DNA of 64,000 nucleotides from Ruegeria marina (lineage in GTDB: Bacteria > Pseudomonadota > Alphaproteobacteria > Rhodobacterales > Rhodobacteraceae). This document shows, piece after piece, positions 1 through 9,060 of this stretch (its first letter is position 1; each line of letters opens with the position of its first letter). The notes beneath the pieces were generated by a model. It saw only the letters and a program-made list of their open reading frames with translations. It was not told the origin of the DNA and did not search any database. The DNA lies in NCBI RefSeq assembly GCF_900101475.1, contig NZ_FMZV01000003.1, positions 62,001-126,000 on the forward strand, written 5' to 3'. The position numbers and the translations under genes were made by a program.

Positions 1-502
1 ACGCGGCGACGGTCGCCTCGCGATCGCCCAGTGTACTCGTCAGGTTGGTTTCAACCTTGGTGCGCTGCTCTTCCAGAACCGCAAGCTGCCCTTCGAGCAG
101 CTTCACGATCACGTCCGACTTGGCGATAAGATCCTGCAACTTGTCGTCGATATTGGCGGTGCGCATCCGTTCCTGCCGCAGGGATTCGGATTTGCCCTTG
201 GAAAAGATGCCGACAAAGCTCTCCCACCCGGTTTTCGAGCGCATCTCGTCGAAGTCCCGGGAAAACGCACTGGTCACGTCGTCCAGCCCCATGATCAGTT
301 CGGCAATGTTGGCGTTCATCACCTCGGTATGGGCATGCACGTCTTCCAGCGTCGCATTCTCTATGTCGATTTCGGCCTCGCCCGCCGCAATCTTCGACCG
401 CGCCGCCTCGATCCGGCTGGTTACACTTTCGATCTGCGCCTGGCTTTCGCGCACCTTGCGCTGTGTTTCCAGGATCATCGCCTCGAATGCAGTATCGGAC
501 AT
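1..502 (-). CDS. Coiled-coil protein, partial (N-terminal 167 residues)
   Basis: An open minus-strand frame starts at the ATG at 502-500 (MSDTAFEAMILETQRK) and runs off the left edge without a stop, so the 3' end is missing. The visible part is charged, almost free of Pro and Cys, and has heptad-like Ile/Leu/Val spacing over residues 10-65 and 115-160, which predicts long coiled coils. A short non-coiled stretch around residues 80-105 contains GWESFVGIFSKGK. There is no signal peptide or membrane segment. I do not recognise the family. A cytoplasmic structural or scaffold role is possible, but nothing here shows it. The opposite strand is also open, but its translation is Ser/Arg-rich and looks like a shadow. 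Confidence 0.7.
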   Translation of the reverse strand, partial: MSDTAFEAMILETQRKVRESQAQIESVTSRIEAARSKIAAGEAEIDIENATLEDVHAHTEVMNANIAELIMGLDDVTSAFSRDFDEMRSKTGWESFVGIFSKGKSESLRQERMRTANIDDKLQDLIAKSDVIVKLLEGQLAVLEEQRTKVETNLTSTLGDREATVAA

Positions 503-693
503 GGCTTTATCCTTTGAGTTCAAAAGCTTCGAAAAAAGATAGGGAATGTGATGGCGATTTACATCCCCCGGCGCGGATGTTTCCCCAAGAACTGTGGCAA
601 AGTCGCGAGAAAAAGGAAAGCGGCAAGACATCGGGCTTGCGGCCATCTGGCCAAGGTCCGAAGATGTTGCGGAAACCCAGCAGGACCCGGATC

Positions 694-1035
694 ATGCCCC
701 AGACCTTTGCGCCCGTCACCGCCACTGGCACCGGTGAAACAGAACGCCCAGCCCCCGAGAAAGTGATCTCTGGCGATCCTGTCTTCACGACATGGAATCT
801 CGAAGAGAGCGATGGTCTCTATTGCGGCATCTGGAGCGCCACCCCAGGCAAATGGCGCGTATCCTATGACGAGTGGGAGTATTGCCGGATCCTGTCGGGC
901 TATTCGGTGCTGACGGATGCCGACGGCCACACCCGCGACTTGCGGGCGGGCGACAGCTTCATCATCCGTCCCGGATTCTCCGGAACCTGGGAGGTGATCG
1001 AAACCACCACCAAGGATTACGTGATCCGGTTGTGA
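694..1035 (+). CDS. Cupin domain protein (DUF861/EutQ-like)
   Basis: This 113-residue single-domain cupin has the DUF861 layout: a WSATPGKWRV strand, the core WEYCRILSGYSVLTDADG at about residues 61-78, and GDSFIIRPGFSGTWEV near the end. Proteins of this family are small beta-barrels of mostly unknown ligand; some relate to ureidoglycolate or ethanolamine metabolism. The start at 694 is chosen because the protein then begins at the usual family N terminus and CAGGA lies 8 bases upstream; the same frame is open further upstream but gives an unlikely Arg/Lys-rich extension. It converges on the creatinase gene, with a hairpin between them. The function is unknown. Confidence 0.75.
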   Translation: MPQTFAPVTATGTGETERPAPEKVISGDPVFTTWNLEESDGLYCGIWSATPGKWRVSYDEWEYCRILSGYSVLTDADGHTRDLRAGDSFIIRPGFSGTWEVIETTTKDYVIRL

Positions 1036-1066
1036 CACACGATACTCCGCCCCCATGAGGGGGCGA

Positions 1067-1087
1067 AGATTTTTCGGCGAAAAATCT
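1067..1087. terminator. Bidirectional terminator-like hairpin
   Basis: A perfect 9-bp inverted repeat (AGATTTTTC, loop GGC, GAAAAATCT) lies between the converging cupin and creatinase genes. Each strand reads the A/T-rich arm last, so it can serve both directions. Confidence 0.6.
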
Positions 1088-1095
1088 CCGCCGTC

Positions 1096-2313
1096 TCAAC
1101 CAACAATGTTGAACCCGGGACCGTAGGGATAGCCGGTGATGTTCTCGTTGCCATCCTCGGTGATCACGAGAATGTCGTGCTCCCGATACCCGCCGGCACC
1201 CGGCTGATCGTTGGCAATCGTCAGCATCGGTTCCATCGAGATCACCATTCCGGGTTCCAGCACGGTGTCGATATCCTCGCGCAGTTCCAGCCCCGCCTCG
1301 CGGCCATAGTAATGGCTGAGCACACCGAAGCTGTGGCCATAGCCGAAGGCGCGGTATTGCAGCAGGTCGCGCTCGGCGAAGAAATCGTTGATCTTGTGGG
1401 TGACCTCGGCGCAGCTGGCGCCGGGTTTCAACAGCGAAATACCGTATTCGTGCGCGGCGACGTTGGCTTCCCAAATCTTCAGGCTGGCCGCGTCGACCTC
1501 CTGCACGAACATGGTGCGTTCCAGCGCTGTGTAATAGCCCGAGATCATCGGAAAGGTGTTGAGCGACAGGATATCCCCCCGCTCCAGCACCCGGCCCGTC
1601 ACCGGGTTATGCGCGCCATCGGTGTTGAGACCCGACTGGAACCAGACCCAGGTGTCGCGGTATTCCGCATCGGGGAACCGTTTGGCAATCTCCAGCTCCA
1701 TCGCGTCGCGCCCGGCCATGGCCACGTCGATCTCGCGCACCCCGGCCTTGACCGCATCGCGGATGGCATATCCGCCCACATCGGCCACTTGCGCGCCTTG
1801 CCGGATCAGGGCGATCTCGGCGGGTGATTTCATCATCCGCTGGCGCATGGTGGTGTCGAACAGATCGACCGTTTTCGACGGCGCGAGGAAGCTGTCGAGC
1901 TTGCCTTTTTGCAACAGGCTGAGGTGGTCGCTTTCATAGCCGATCACCCGCCCCTCGCCGGTCACCGAACGGATCGCGCGCCAATAGTTGTCGCGCTGCC
2001 AGTCGGTATAGGTGATGTTGTCACCATGGCAGCGCCGCCAGGGCTGGCCCGCGTCGATACCGGCGCTGATCGTCAGGCTTTCGGTCGGAGTGACCACCAG
2101 CGCATAGGGCCGCCCGAAGGCGCAATAGAGAAAGCCCGAGTAATAGGCGATGTTGTGCATCGAGGTGAAGACGGCGGCCTCGACGCCCAGCACCTCCATG
2201 CGGGCGCGCAGGCCCAACAGACGGGCTTCGTATTCCGCGGCCTCGAAAGGCAGTTTGGCCTCGGCGCCATTGTGAAAACGATAGAATTCCGGACGCGACA
2301 AGTCAGCGGTCAT
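1096..2313 (-). CDS. Creatinase (creatine amidinohydrolase), M24 fold
   Basis: Predicted cytoplasmic creatinase, hydrolysing creatine to sarcosine and urea. The 405-residue protein aligns over its full length with my recollection of Pseudomonas creatinase: YCAFGRPYALVV (about residues 63-74), PWRRCHGDNITYTDWQRDNY (91-110), the catalytic-His segment FQSGLNTDGAHNPVTGR with His235, Glu265 in YYTALERTMF, and Glu361 in ISMEPML. It has the pita-bread fold of M24 peptidases but lacks their metal-ligand set. The start at 2313 has a strong Shine-Dalgarno (GGAGG, 7 bases upstream). It is divergent from gabD. No sarcosine oxidase or dehydrogenase lies in the window, so the next step must be encoded elsewhere. 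DMSP lyase DddP shares the fold but not this creatinase-specific sequence. Confidence 0.9.
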   Translation of the reverse strand: MTADLSRPEFYRFHNGAEAKLPFEAAEYEARLLGLRARMEVLGVEAAVFTSMHNIAYYSGFLYCAFGRPYALVVTPTESLTISAGIDAGQPWRRCHGDNITYTDWQRDNYWRAIRSVTGEGRVIGYESDHLSLLQKGKLDSFLAPSKTVDLFDTTMRQRMMKSPAEIALIRQGAQVADVGGYAIRDAVKAGVREIDVAMAGRDAMELEIAKRFPDAEYRDTWVWFQSGLNTDGAHNPVTGRVLERGDILSLNTFPMISGYYTALERTMFVQEVDAASLKIWEANVAAHEYGISLLKPGASCAEVTHKINDFFAERDLLQYRAFGYGHSFGVLSHYYGREAGLELREDIDTVLEPGMVISMEPMLTIANDQPGAGGYREHDILVITEDGNENITGYPYGPGFNIVG

Positions 2314-2469
2314 GGATGACCCTCCTTTGCAGAAAGGTCCCGGCGTTCAGGACGGGGGATTGGGCACATGCCGCGCGGCATGAGGCGACGCCATCGCCAG
2401 AGCCCGCGCGGACATTGGCGCAAGCATTCGAGTCGATCAAGTGGGAGTTTCACATGTCGAACCCTCCCA

Positions 2470-2481
2470 ATTTGATCAAAT
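2470..2481. promoter_or_regulatory. Operator-like palindrome ATTTGATCAAAT
   Basis: A perfect 12-bp palindrome lies in the 258-bp divergent region between creatinase and gabD, 91 bases before the gabD start. The identical 12-mer occurs at 59440-59451 upstream of another aldehyde dehydrogenase gene. A second palindrome, GGGTGCACCC, is at 2536-2545. A regulator binding site (GntR-like in character) is inferred, not shown. Confidence 0.45.
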
Positions 2482-2571
2482 CTGGATTGATTCCTCCCCG
2501 CGAGTGGACATAGACAAGAGCCGACACACCTGTTTGGGTGCACCCGAGACATTCTAGGCGGAGACACAGCC

Positions 2572-4047
2572 ATGCTGGACGAAACGACCGATCTGAAATC
2601 GCTCCTCAAGAACCCGGAGTTGCTGGCGACCAGGGCCTATATCGGCGGCCAATGGGTTGACGGCGATAACGGCACCTTTGCCGTGACCAACCCCGCGCGC
2701 GGCGACGTGATCGCCGAGGTCGCGGACCTGAGCCGCGCCCAGGTGGCGGGCGCCATCGCCCAGGCCGAAGCCGCGCAAAAGGAATGGGCCCGGTACACCG
2801 GCAAGGAGCGCGCCGCAATCCTGCGCCGCTGGTATGACCTGATGATGGCCAATGCCGAGGACCTGGGCCGCATCCTGACCGCCGAGCAGGGCAAGCCCCT
2901 GGCCGAAGCCATCGGCGAGATCGCCTATGGCGCGTCCTTCATCGAGTTCTTCGCCGAAGAGGCCAAGCGCATCTATGGCGAGACCATTCCCGGCCACCAG
3001 CGCGACAAGCGGATCACCGTTCTGAAACAGCCCATTGGCGTCGCCGCGTCCATCACGCCGTGGAACTTCCCCAACGCGATGATCACCCGCAAGGCCGGCC
3101 CGGCGCTGGCGGCCGGCTGCGCCTTTGTCGCGCGGCCCGCGGCGGAAACTCCGCTGTCGGCGCTGGTGCTGGCGGTGCTGGCCGAACAGGCCGGCATTCC
3201 GGCGGGCGTGTTCAACGTGGTGCCCTCGTCGCGCGCAAGCGAGATCGGCAAGGAGTTCTGCGAGAACCCCGGCGTGCGCAAGCTGACCTTTACCGGCTCG
3301 ACCGAAGTCGGTCGCATCCTGCTGAAACAGGCCGCCGATCAGGTGATGAAATGCTCGATGGAACTGGGCGGCAACGCGCCCTTCATCGTGTTCGACGATG
3401 CCGATCTGGATGCCGCCGTCGAAGGCGCGATGATGTGCAAGTTCCGCAACAACGGCCAGACCTGTGTCTGCGCCAACCGGATTTATGTCCAGGCCGGCGT
3501 CTATGACGAATTTGCCGCCAAGCTGAAGCTGGCGGTCGAGAACCTAAAGGTTGGCGACGGGCTCAGCGCCGGGACCACCACCGGGCCGCTGATCAACGCG
3601 GATGCGGTCGAAAAGGTGAAAGAACATATTGCCGACGTAGCCGCCAAGGGCGGTGCGATCCTGACCGGCGGCCTGCCGCATGATCTCGGCGGCACCTTCT
3701 TCCAGCCGACCGTGATGACCGGCGTCACCCAGGACATGAAGGTCGCGCAGGAAGAAACCTTTGGCCCGTTGGCGCCGCTCTTCAGGTTCGACACGGTGGA
3801 CGAGGTGATCCACATGGCGAACGACACCATCTTCGGTCTGGCCGCGTATTTCTATGCCAAGGACCTGAGCCGCGTCTACAAGGTGGCCGAGGCACTGGAA
3901 TATGGCATCGTCGGCGTCAACACCGGCATCATCTCGACCGAGGTGGCACCGTTCGGCGGCGTCAAGCAATCCGGGCTGGGCCGTGAAGGCAGCCATCACG
4001 GAATCGAGGATTACCTGGAGATGAAATACATCTGCATGTCGGTCTGA
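2572..4047 (+). CDS. gabD: Succinate-semialdehyde dehydrogenase, NAD(P)+-dependent
   Basis: Oxidises succinate semialdehyde to succinate, the last step of the GABA shunt and related routes. The 491-residue protein is the usual GabD length. It has the aldehyde dehydrogenase core: TPWNFPNAMITRK, the general-base Glu264 in MELGGNAPF, and nucleophile Cys298 in NNGQTCVCANR, where the second Cys two residues later is typical of GabD. The dinucleotide loop reads ARPAAETPLSA, with Arg where many family members have Lys in KPA, so coenzyme preference (NAD+ or NADP+) should not be assumed. GGAG lies 8 bases before the ATG. It is divergent from creatinase; no GABA transaminase is nearby, so the physiological aldehyde is uncertain. 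Confidence 0.85.
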   Translation: MLDETTDLKSLLKNPELLATRAYIGGQWVDGDNGTFAVTNPARGDVIAEVADLSRAQVAGAIAQAEAAQKEWARYTGKERAAILRRWYDLMMANAEDLGRILTAEQGKPLAEAIGEIAYGASFIEFFAEEAKRIYGETIPGHQRDKRITVLKQPIGVAASITPWNFPNAMITRKAGPALAAGCAFVARPAAETPLSALVLAVLAEQAGIPAGVFNVVPSSRASEIGKEFCENPGVRKLTFTGSTEVGRILLKQAADQVMKCSMELGGNAPFIVFDDADLDAAVEGAMMCKFRNNGQTCVCANRIYVQAGVYDEFAAKLKLAVENLKVGDGLSAGTTTGPLINADAVEKVKEHIADVAAKGGAILTGGLPHDLGGTFFQPTVMTGVTQDMKVAQEETFGPLAPLFRFDTVDEVIHMANDTIFGLAAYFYAKDLSRVYKVAEALEYGIVGVNTGIISTEVAPFGGVKQSGLGREGSHHGIEDYLEMKYICMSV

Positions 4048-4053
4048 CCGGGT

Positions 4054-4455
4054 TCAGGCGGGCGCGGCAAGCATCCCCATCAGCTGTGCCACCGCCGCGT
4101 TCCAGGCTGCTGTTTCATCGGGCGACAGCCCATCGCCCATTACATCTGCCAAGGCGGTCTGCAAGGCGCGGGCCGCCTTTTTCAGGTCCGCAGGGTTCAG
4201 GTTGAACCGCGCATGGGACCGGGCCAGGCCGCGCCCCAGAACCCGGAAATTGTCCGCGTCGCTCATCCCGCGCACCGTGGCGGCCAGCATCGAGGCGAAC
4301 ATCTCCTTCTGCGCGGGAAAGTCGTTCTTGAACAACCGCCGCGCCTCCGGAAGCTCCAGGAACAAATGGTGATAAAACCGCTCGGTCAGATCCGCCTTTC
4401 GTGTAAATACCCTGGCAAAACTGGATTGCACCAGCCGGATCTGATCGTCGGTCAT
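4054..4455 (-). CDS. Single-domain globin
   Basis: A 133-residue haem protein of the globin fold, resembling the globin domain of flavohaemoglobins and Vitreoscilla-type haemoglobins. The visible haem-pocket residues are PheCD1 (Phe42 in RRLFKND), a likely distal Gln49 (FPAQKEMF) and proximal His81 (LARSHARF). There is no reductase domain, so it depends on a separate partner. Roles in NO detoxification or O2 handling are known for relatives; none is shown here. It converges tightly on gabD (6 bp between stops) and is followed on the same strand by nothing obviously linked. Confidence 0.85.
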   Translation of the reverse strand: MTDDQIRLVQSSFARVFTRKADLTERFYHHLFLELPEARRLFKNDFPAQKEMFASMLAATVRGMSDADNFRVLGRGLARSHARFNLNPADLKKAARALQTALADVMGDGLSPDETAAWNAAVAQLMGMLAAPA

Positions 4456-4581
4456 GCCGCCTCGCTCACGCGCTACTGGCCGGGTTCTCCCGGTCGCAGG
4501 CGAGTATGAGGGCTGGCGGTTAACGGCGGGTTTCCGCTTCGCGACTACGCAACCGGTGCCGGGTCTGGAGATATCCCGATA

Positions 4582-6840
4582 TCACCGGCGCTTGCGGGCA
4601 ACCTTGCGCTTGACCTTGTCGGCCTTGTGCTTGGCCCTGGCCGCCTGGCGCCGCACCACGCGCTTGCCCTTGGCGGTGCCGCCGCCGCGGGGCAACTCCT
4701 TCTCTTCGAGGCTCAGCAGTTCGAATTCCAGTCCGCCTGTCACCGGAGAGGCCTGCGCCAGGCGCACGGTGACCCGCTGGCCGATAGCGATCAGCAGCCC
4801 GGTCTCCGACCCCATCAACGTTCCCGCCTCGCGGTCGAAATGAAAGAACTCGCGCCCCAGCGAGCGCACCGGAACCAGCCCGTCGGCCCCGGTCTCGTCC
4901 AGTTTGACGAAAGCGCCGAAGCGGGCGATGCCGCTGATCCGGCCGGTGAATTCGTTACCCACCCGCTCCGAGAGGTAAGCCGCGAGATAACGGTCGGTCG
5001 TGTCGCGCTCGGCCATCATCGAACGGCGTTCGGTGTCCGAGATATGGGTGGCGATCCGGTCCAGCTGCTCGATCTCGTCCGCCGTCAGCCCGTCCTCGCC
5101 CCAGCCATGCGCCTTGATCAGGCCACGATGCACGATCAGGTCCGAGTAGCGCCGGATCGGCGAGGTGAAATGCGCATAGTTCCTCAGCGCCAGTCCGAAA
5201 TGCCCGAAGTTTTCCGGGTTGTAATAGGCCTGCGCCATCGACCGCAGGGTGGACATGTTGATCAGTTCCGCCTCGTCCGTACCCGCCGCCTGATGCAGCA
5301 GCGCGTTCAGGTGGCGGGTTTGCAGCACCTGCCCCTTGGCCAGCGTCAACCCCGAGGCCTGCGCGGTCTCGCGCAGCGCCTCCAGCTTTTCGGGCGCGGG
5401 TTCCTCGTGGACCCGAAACAAGAGCGGCACGCGTTTCGCAATCAGCGTCTCGGCGGCGGCCACATTGGCGAGGATCATGAACTCCTCGATCAGCTTGTGC
5501 GCGTCCAGCCGGTCGCGAAAGGCCACGCTTTCCACATGGCCCTTGTCGTTCAGCACGATCTTGCGTTCCGGCAGGTCGAGGTCCAGCGGCTGACGCCGCG
5601 CGCGGGCGGCTTCCAGAGCCTGGTAAGCGGCATAAAGCGGCTTCAGCACCTCCTCGACCAGCGGTCCGGTCTTGTCGTTGGGGGCGCCGTCGATGGCGGC
5701 TTGCACCTCCTGATAGTTCAGCGAGGCGACCGAGCGCATCAGCCCCCGGACAAACCGGTGACCGATCTTGTTGCCCTGCGCATCGATCTGCATCCGCACC
5801 GCCATACAGGCGCGCGGCACGCCCTCGTGCAGAGAACACAGATCGCCCGACAACCGGTCGGGCAGCATCGGCACCACCCGGTCCGGGAAATAGGTCGAGT
5901 TGCCGCGCTTGCGCGCCTCGCGGTCCAGTGCGCTGCCGGGGCGGACATAGGCCGCCACATCGGCAATCGCGACCCAGATCACATGGCCGCCCGGATTCTT
6001 CGGGTCATCGTCGGCATGGGCGAAACAGGCGTCGTCATGGTCGCGTGCATCCGACGGGTCGATGGTGATCAGCGGCATGTCGCGCAGGTCCTGCCGCCCG
6101 GACAGGCCCAGAGGCTTGGCCCGGTCGGCCTCCTCGATCACCTTGTCGGGAAAGTCGTCAGGGATGCCGTGCTGGTGAATGGCGATGAGCGACACCGCCT
6201 TGGGCGCGGATGGATCGCCCAGCCGCTCGATGATGCGGGCGCGCGGCAGACCCATGCGACCCTTTGGTCCGGCCTGTTCGGCCTCGACCAGTTCGCCATC
6301 CTTGGCGCCATGCACTGCACCTTCGGCCACCAGCCATTCGTTCTGGCCCGCCTTGTCGATGGGCACGATACGCCCGCCCTCGGTCCCCTTGCGGAAGATG
6401 CCCAGGATCTTGTGCGGGTTGGTGCCGATCCGCCGGATCAGCCGCGCCTCGTAATTGTGGTCTTCCTCGTGCACCACCGTGAGGCGCGCGAGAATACGGT
6501 CGCCCGCCCCCAGCGCCGGATCGCTGGCGCGCGGCAGGACCAGCACGATGGGCTCGACCCCTTCGCCGTGCCATTCCAGCGGGCGCGCGAACAGATCGCC
6601 ATTCTCGTCAGGCTCCTTGACCTGCAACACGCTAACCGGCGGCAACCTGTCGGGATCGCCATAGCTGCGTTTGCGCTTCTCCAGATGGCCCTCGGCCTCC
6701 AGCTCCTTGAGGATGCGTTTCAGGTCGATCCGGTCCGAGCCCTTGATGCCAAAGGCCTTGGCGATATCGCGTTTCGAAGTGAGCGTGGGATGCGCGGAAA
6801 TCCAGTCGAGGATCTCCTGCTTCGTAGGGATGCGTGTCAT
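4582..6840 (-). CDS. rnr: Ribonuclease R
   Basis: Processive 3'-5' exoribonuclease of the RNB (RNase II) family, acting on structured RNA in mRNA and rRNA decay. The 752 residues show an N-terminal winged helix (about 1-65, TSKRDIAKAFGIKGSDR), cold-shock domains, the RNB catalytic signature TIDPSDARDHDDACF with metal-binding Asp residues, a C-terminal S1 domain (GRISGIARFGAFVKLDETGADG) and a basic tail typical of RNase R rather than RNase II. The start is set at 6840 (MTRIPTKQEILDW); the frame is open for 94 codons upstream, but that part overlaps the preceding gene and is not RNase-like. It is the last gene of a dapE - glycosyltransferase-like - rnr unit. Confidence 0.95.
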   Translation of the reverse strand: MTRIPTKQEILDWISAHPTLTSKRDIAKAFGIKGSDRIDLKRILKELEAEGHLEKRKRSYGDPDRLPPVSVLQVKEPDENGDLFARPLEWHGEGVEPIVLVLPRASDPALGAGDRILARLTVVHEEDHNYEARLIRRIGTNPHKILGIFRKGTEGGRIVPIDKAGQNEWLVAEGAVHGAKDGELVEAEQAGPKGRMGLPRARIIERLGDPSAPKAVSLIAIHQHGIPDDFPDKVIEEADRAKPLGLSGRQDLRDMPLITIDPSDARDHDDACFAHADDDPKNPGGHVIWVAIADVAAYVRPGSALDREARKRGNSTYFPDRVVPMLPDRLSGDLCSLHEGVPRACMAVRMQIDAQGNKIGHRFVRGLMRSVASLNYQEVQAAIDGAPNDKTGPLVEEVLKPLYAAYQALEAARARRQPLDLDLPERKIVLNDKGHVESVAFRDRLDAHKLIEEFMILANVAAAETLIAKRVPLLFRVHEEPAPEKLEALRETAQASGLTLAKGQVLQTRHLNALLHQAAGTDEAELINMSTLRSMAQAYYNPENFGHFGLALRNYAHFTSPIRRYSDLIVHRGLIKAHGWGEDGLTADEIEQLDRIATHISDTERRSMMAERDTTDRYLAAYLSERVGNEFTGRISGIARFGAFVKLDETGADGLVPVRSLGREFFHFDREAGTLMGSETGLLIAIGQRVTVRLAQASPVTGGLEFELLSLEEKELPRGGGTAKGKRVVRRQAARAKHKADKVKRKVARKRR

Positions 6841-6871
6841 GCCCTTGCCGTAGCACGCGGCGCGGGGCGCG

Positions 6872-7471
6872 TCACCGCAAAAGCGACGGTTTCCCAGCCT
6901 GCCGCAGGTCGGCAAAGGTGTCGATGTCGCGCAAAACATCAACCAGAGCAATCCGATGCCCGTCGAGACCCGCCAGCGTGTCGGCCAGCGCCTGTTCGCC
7001 GGACCATCTGACACCCTCGAACAGCGGGCGCGGCAAGGCTCGGCGCCGCGCCGCGCCCACCAGCCAATAGCCGCCGTCGGTCGCCGGGCCGAACACAAAC
7101 TCGGCGCCACCCAGCGCCGCAAAAGCGCGACCTATGTGGGCACGAGTAACCCCCGGAATATCGGCACCGATCAGGCAGACCGGCCCGCATGGCGCGCTCC
7201 GCAACTGAAGCGCCATGCGCTGCCCCAGATCGCCCCGCCCCTGCGGACGGCGCGTCAGATCGCCGGGCCAGACCCGGCTGGCCAGACCCTCGGCATCAGG
7301 CGACACCGCCAGCACGATCTGCCAGCGCGGGTCGCGCAGCCGCCGGATCAGCGCCCGCGTCTGGTGGCGGAACCACCAGGCCGCGCCGACCATGCCGATG
7401 TCGCGCCCCAGCCGGGTTTTCACCCGGCCCGGTCGCGGTTCCTTGACCATGATGACCAGAGTGCGCCGCAT
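6872..7471 (-). CDS. TIGR04282-type glycosyltransferase-like protein (DUF2064)
   Basis: A 199-residue nucleotide-diphospho-sugar-transferase-fold protein. It has the N-terminal signature VKEPRPGRVKTRL that binds nucleotide in this family, CLIGADIPGV with the acidic metal-binding pair, and GPATDGGYWLVG. Relatives are annotated as glycosyltransferases of arsenosugar biosynthesis or as selenodomain-associated transferase 1; the substrate is unknown for most. No arsenic genes are nearby, so an arsenosugar role is not supported here. It starts 9 bp after the dapE stop and ends 31 bp before rnr, so it is likely cotranscribed with both. Confidence 0.75.
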   Translation of the reverse strand: MRRTLVIMVKEPRPGRVKTRLGRDIGMVGAAWWFRHQTRALIRRLRDPRWQIVLAVSPDAEGLASRVWPGDLTRRPQGRGDLGQRMALQLRSAPCGPVCLIGADIPGVTRAHIGRAFAALGGAEFVFGPATDGGYWLVGAARRRALPRPLFEGVRWSGEQALADTLAGLDGHRIALVDVLRDIDTFADLRQAGKPSLLR

Positions 7472-7480
7472 CGCTGTGGC

Positions 7481-8623
7481 TCAGGCGAAATAGTCCCGCA
7501 GGATCCGGCCATAAATGGCCTTGAGCTGGTGGATCTGGGCGATCTCGACCCGCTCGTCCACCTGGTGCATTGTACGGCCCACCAGCCCGAATTCGACCAC
7601 CGGGCAATGGTCCTTGACAAAGCGCGCGTCCGAAGTGCCGCCCGAGGTCGACAGTACCGGCGCCACGCCGGTTTCCGCCTCGACCGCTGCCGCCACCAGA
7701 TCGGACAGCGCACCGGGCGGGGTGAGGAAGCTTTCGCCGGAAATCTTGACCTTCATTTCGACCGTAACGCCGAATTCCCCGGCCACCCTGTCCGCCTCGG
7801 CCTGCATCCACTCCGTCAGGCTGGCGCCAGAATGCAGGTCATTGAACCGGATGTTCACCGTCGCGCGGCATTGCGCCGGGATCACGTTGGTCGCGGTGTT
7901 GCCGGTGTCGATGGTCACTACCGCCAGTGTCGAGGCGTCGAAATGGTCGGTTCCCTCGTCCAGGGTGTGACTGGCCAGCCGGTCCATCAGCCGCGCCATT
8001 GCCGGCAAGGGGTTTTTCGCCCGGTGCGGATAGGCCGAATGCCCCTGCACCCCATTTACCGTGAACCAAGCCGACATCGAACCACGCCGTCCGATCTTCA
8101 TCATCTCGCCCATCCGGTCCGGGCAGGTCGGTTCACCCACCAGGCAGACCGACATCCGCTCGCCTGCCGCATCCATGTAGTCGAGCAGGGCGGTTGTGCC
8201 GTCGATGGATGCGCCCTCTTCATCTCCGGTAATGGTCAGGATCACCGCCCCGTCGGGCGGTGTCCGCGTGACGAAATCCGCCGCCGCCGCCGCAAAGGCC
8301 GCGACGCCCGATTTCATGTCGGTCGCGCCGCGCCCGTAGAGAAACCCGTCCTTTTCCTCGGCGCCAAAAGGCGGCATCGTCCAGGCCGCCGCATCACCCA
8401 CCGGCACCACGTCGGTATGCCCGTTGAACCCGAAGGTCCGCGGATGGCCCTTGGCCCCCCAGCGGGCGAACAGGTTGCGCACCCCACCGCGATCGACCCG
8501 GACACAGGAAAAACCGGCCTCGGAAAGCACGCTTTCCACAACGTCCAGCGCGCCATCATCCTCGGGCGTGACCGAGGCACAACGGATCAGATCGGCGGTC
8601 AGCCGGACGGCATCGGTGGTCAT
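7481..8623 (-). CDS. dapE: Succinyl-diaminopimelate desuccinylase
   Basis: Zinc amidase of lysine and peptidoglycan precursor synthesis, removing succinate from N-succinyl-LL-diaminopimelate in the cytoplasm. The 380-residue M20 peptidase-family protein has the metal ligands and catalytic residues in the expected order: [10 protein letters not shown] (His69, Asp71), [10 protein letters not shown] (bridging Asp102), TGDEEGAS (catalytic Glu135, ligand Glu136) and a C-terminal His in GRTMHQVDE. The start at 8623 gives the family N terminus ([21 protein letters not shown]); an upstream in-frame start adds 23 unlikely residues. dapD, the preceding pathway gene, lies 5.5 kb away on the same strand but in a separate unit. 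Confidence 0.95.
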   Translation of the reverse strand: MTTDAVRLTADLIRCASVTPEDDGALDVVESVLSEAGFSCVRVDRGGVRNLFARWGAKGHPRTFGFNGHTDVVPVGDAAAWTMPPFGAEEKDGFLYGRGATDMKSGVAAFAAAAADFVTRTPPDGAVILTITGDEEGASIDGTTALLDYMDAAGERMSVCLVGEPTCPDRMGEMMKIGRRGSMSAWFTVNGVQGHSAYPHRAKNPLPAMARLMDRLASHTLDEGTDHFDASTLAVVTIDTGNTATNVIPAQCRATVNIRFNDLHSGASLTEWMQAEADRVAGEFGVTVEMKVKISGESFLTPPGALSDLVAAAVEAETGVAPVLSTSGGTSDARFVKDHCPVVEFGLVGRTMHQVDERVEIAQIHQLKAIYGRILRDYFA

Positions 8624-9060
8624 GGTCGGACTCCTCGGGCAAGGTCGCAGTGTCTGGGCGTCACATTTGTGACGAAATGACCGCAATGCCAACCCTTTTG
8701 CGTTGATATTCTACTTAACAACCGAAGCTTGCTCGTGCTACGGTTGCGCATAATAACAAGACCCGAGGCAGGGTATCGAGCTTTTCGCCTGAAAAAGGCA
8801 GAACCGGAAACGACCGCACAAAAGATGCGGACGGTTCATTCGTCGGACCGGATCTCCCGGCGCGGCCTCCCTGCTTCGAACCATGACGTGTTGGGGAAGG
8901 ACATGACCAGGGGAGCCGGGCTTATAAACAATACGGGCGCCTTTGCGATGCAGATGGAAAATGCCATATTCGGCAGCAGAGCAACCGTCGTCCGCGTCCC
9001 GACGGATTGCCAGGCAGCACAAGGCGCGGTTGCTTGCCTCTTCGATGAAGGTTGCATGAC
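8624..9060. other. 437-bp intergenic region between dapE and a Hint-domain gene
   Basis: No convincing gene is present. An open frame from 8729 with an alternative start overlaps the next gene's ribosome-binding site and has no recognisable composition. An imperfect inverted repeat at 8720-8745 (AACCGAAGC / GCTACGGTT, one A-A mismatch) sits about 100 bases upstream of dapE. The region should hold the divergent promoters. Confidence 0.4.

Noticed and set aside
1096-2313. DMSP lyase DddP as an identity for this M24-fold protein
   Set aside because: The sequence follows creatinase closely through the catalytic-His region and C terminus, so the DddP label is not supported.
2316-2513. A 65-residue plus-strand frame between creatinase and gabD
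   Set aside because: It covers the divergent promoter region and the ATTTGATCAAAT palindrome, and no Shine-Dalgarno or family resemblance supports it.
4627-7011. A 794-residue plus-strand open frame
   Set aside because: It is the reverse of rnr and the next gene; its translation is His/Arg/Gln-rich without domain motifs, whereas the minus strand encodes RNase R.
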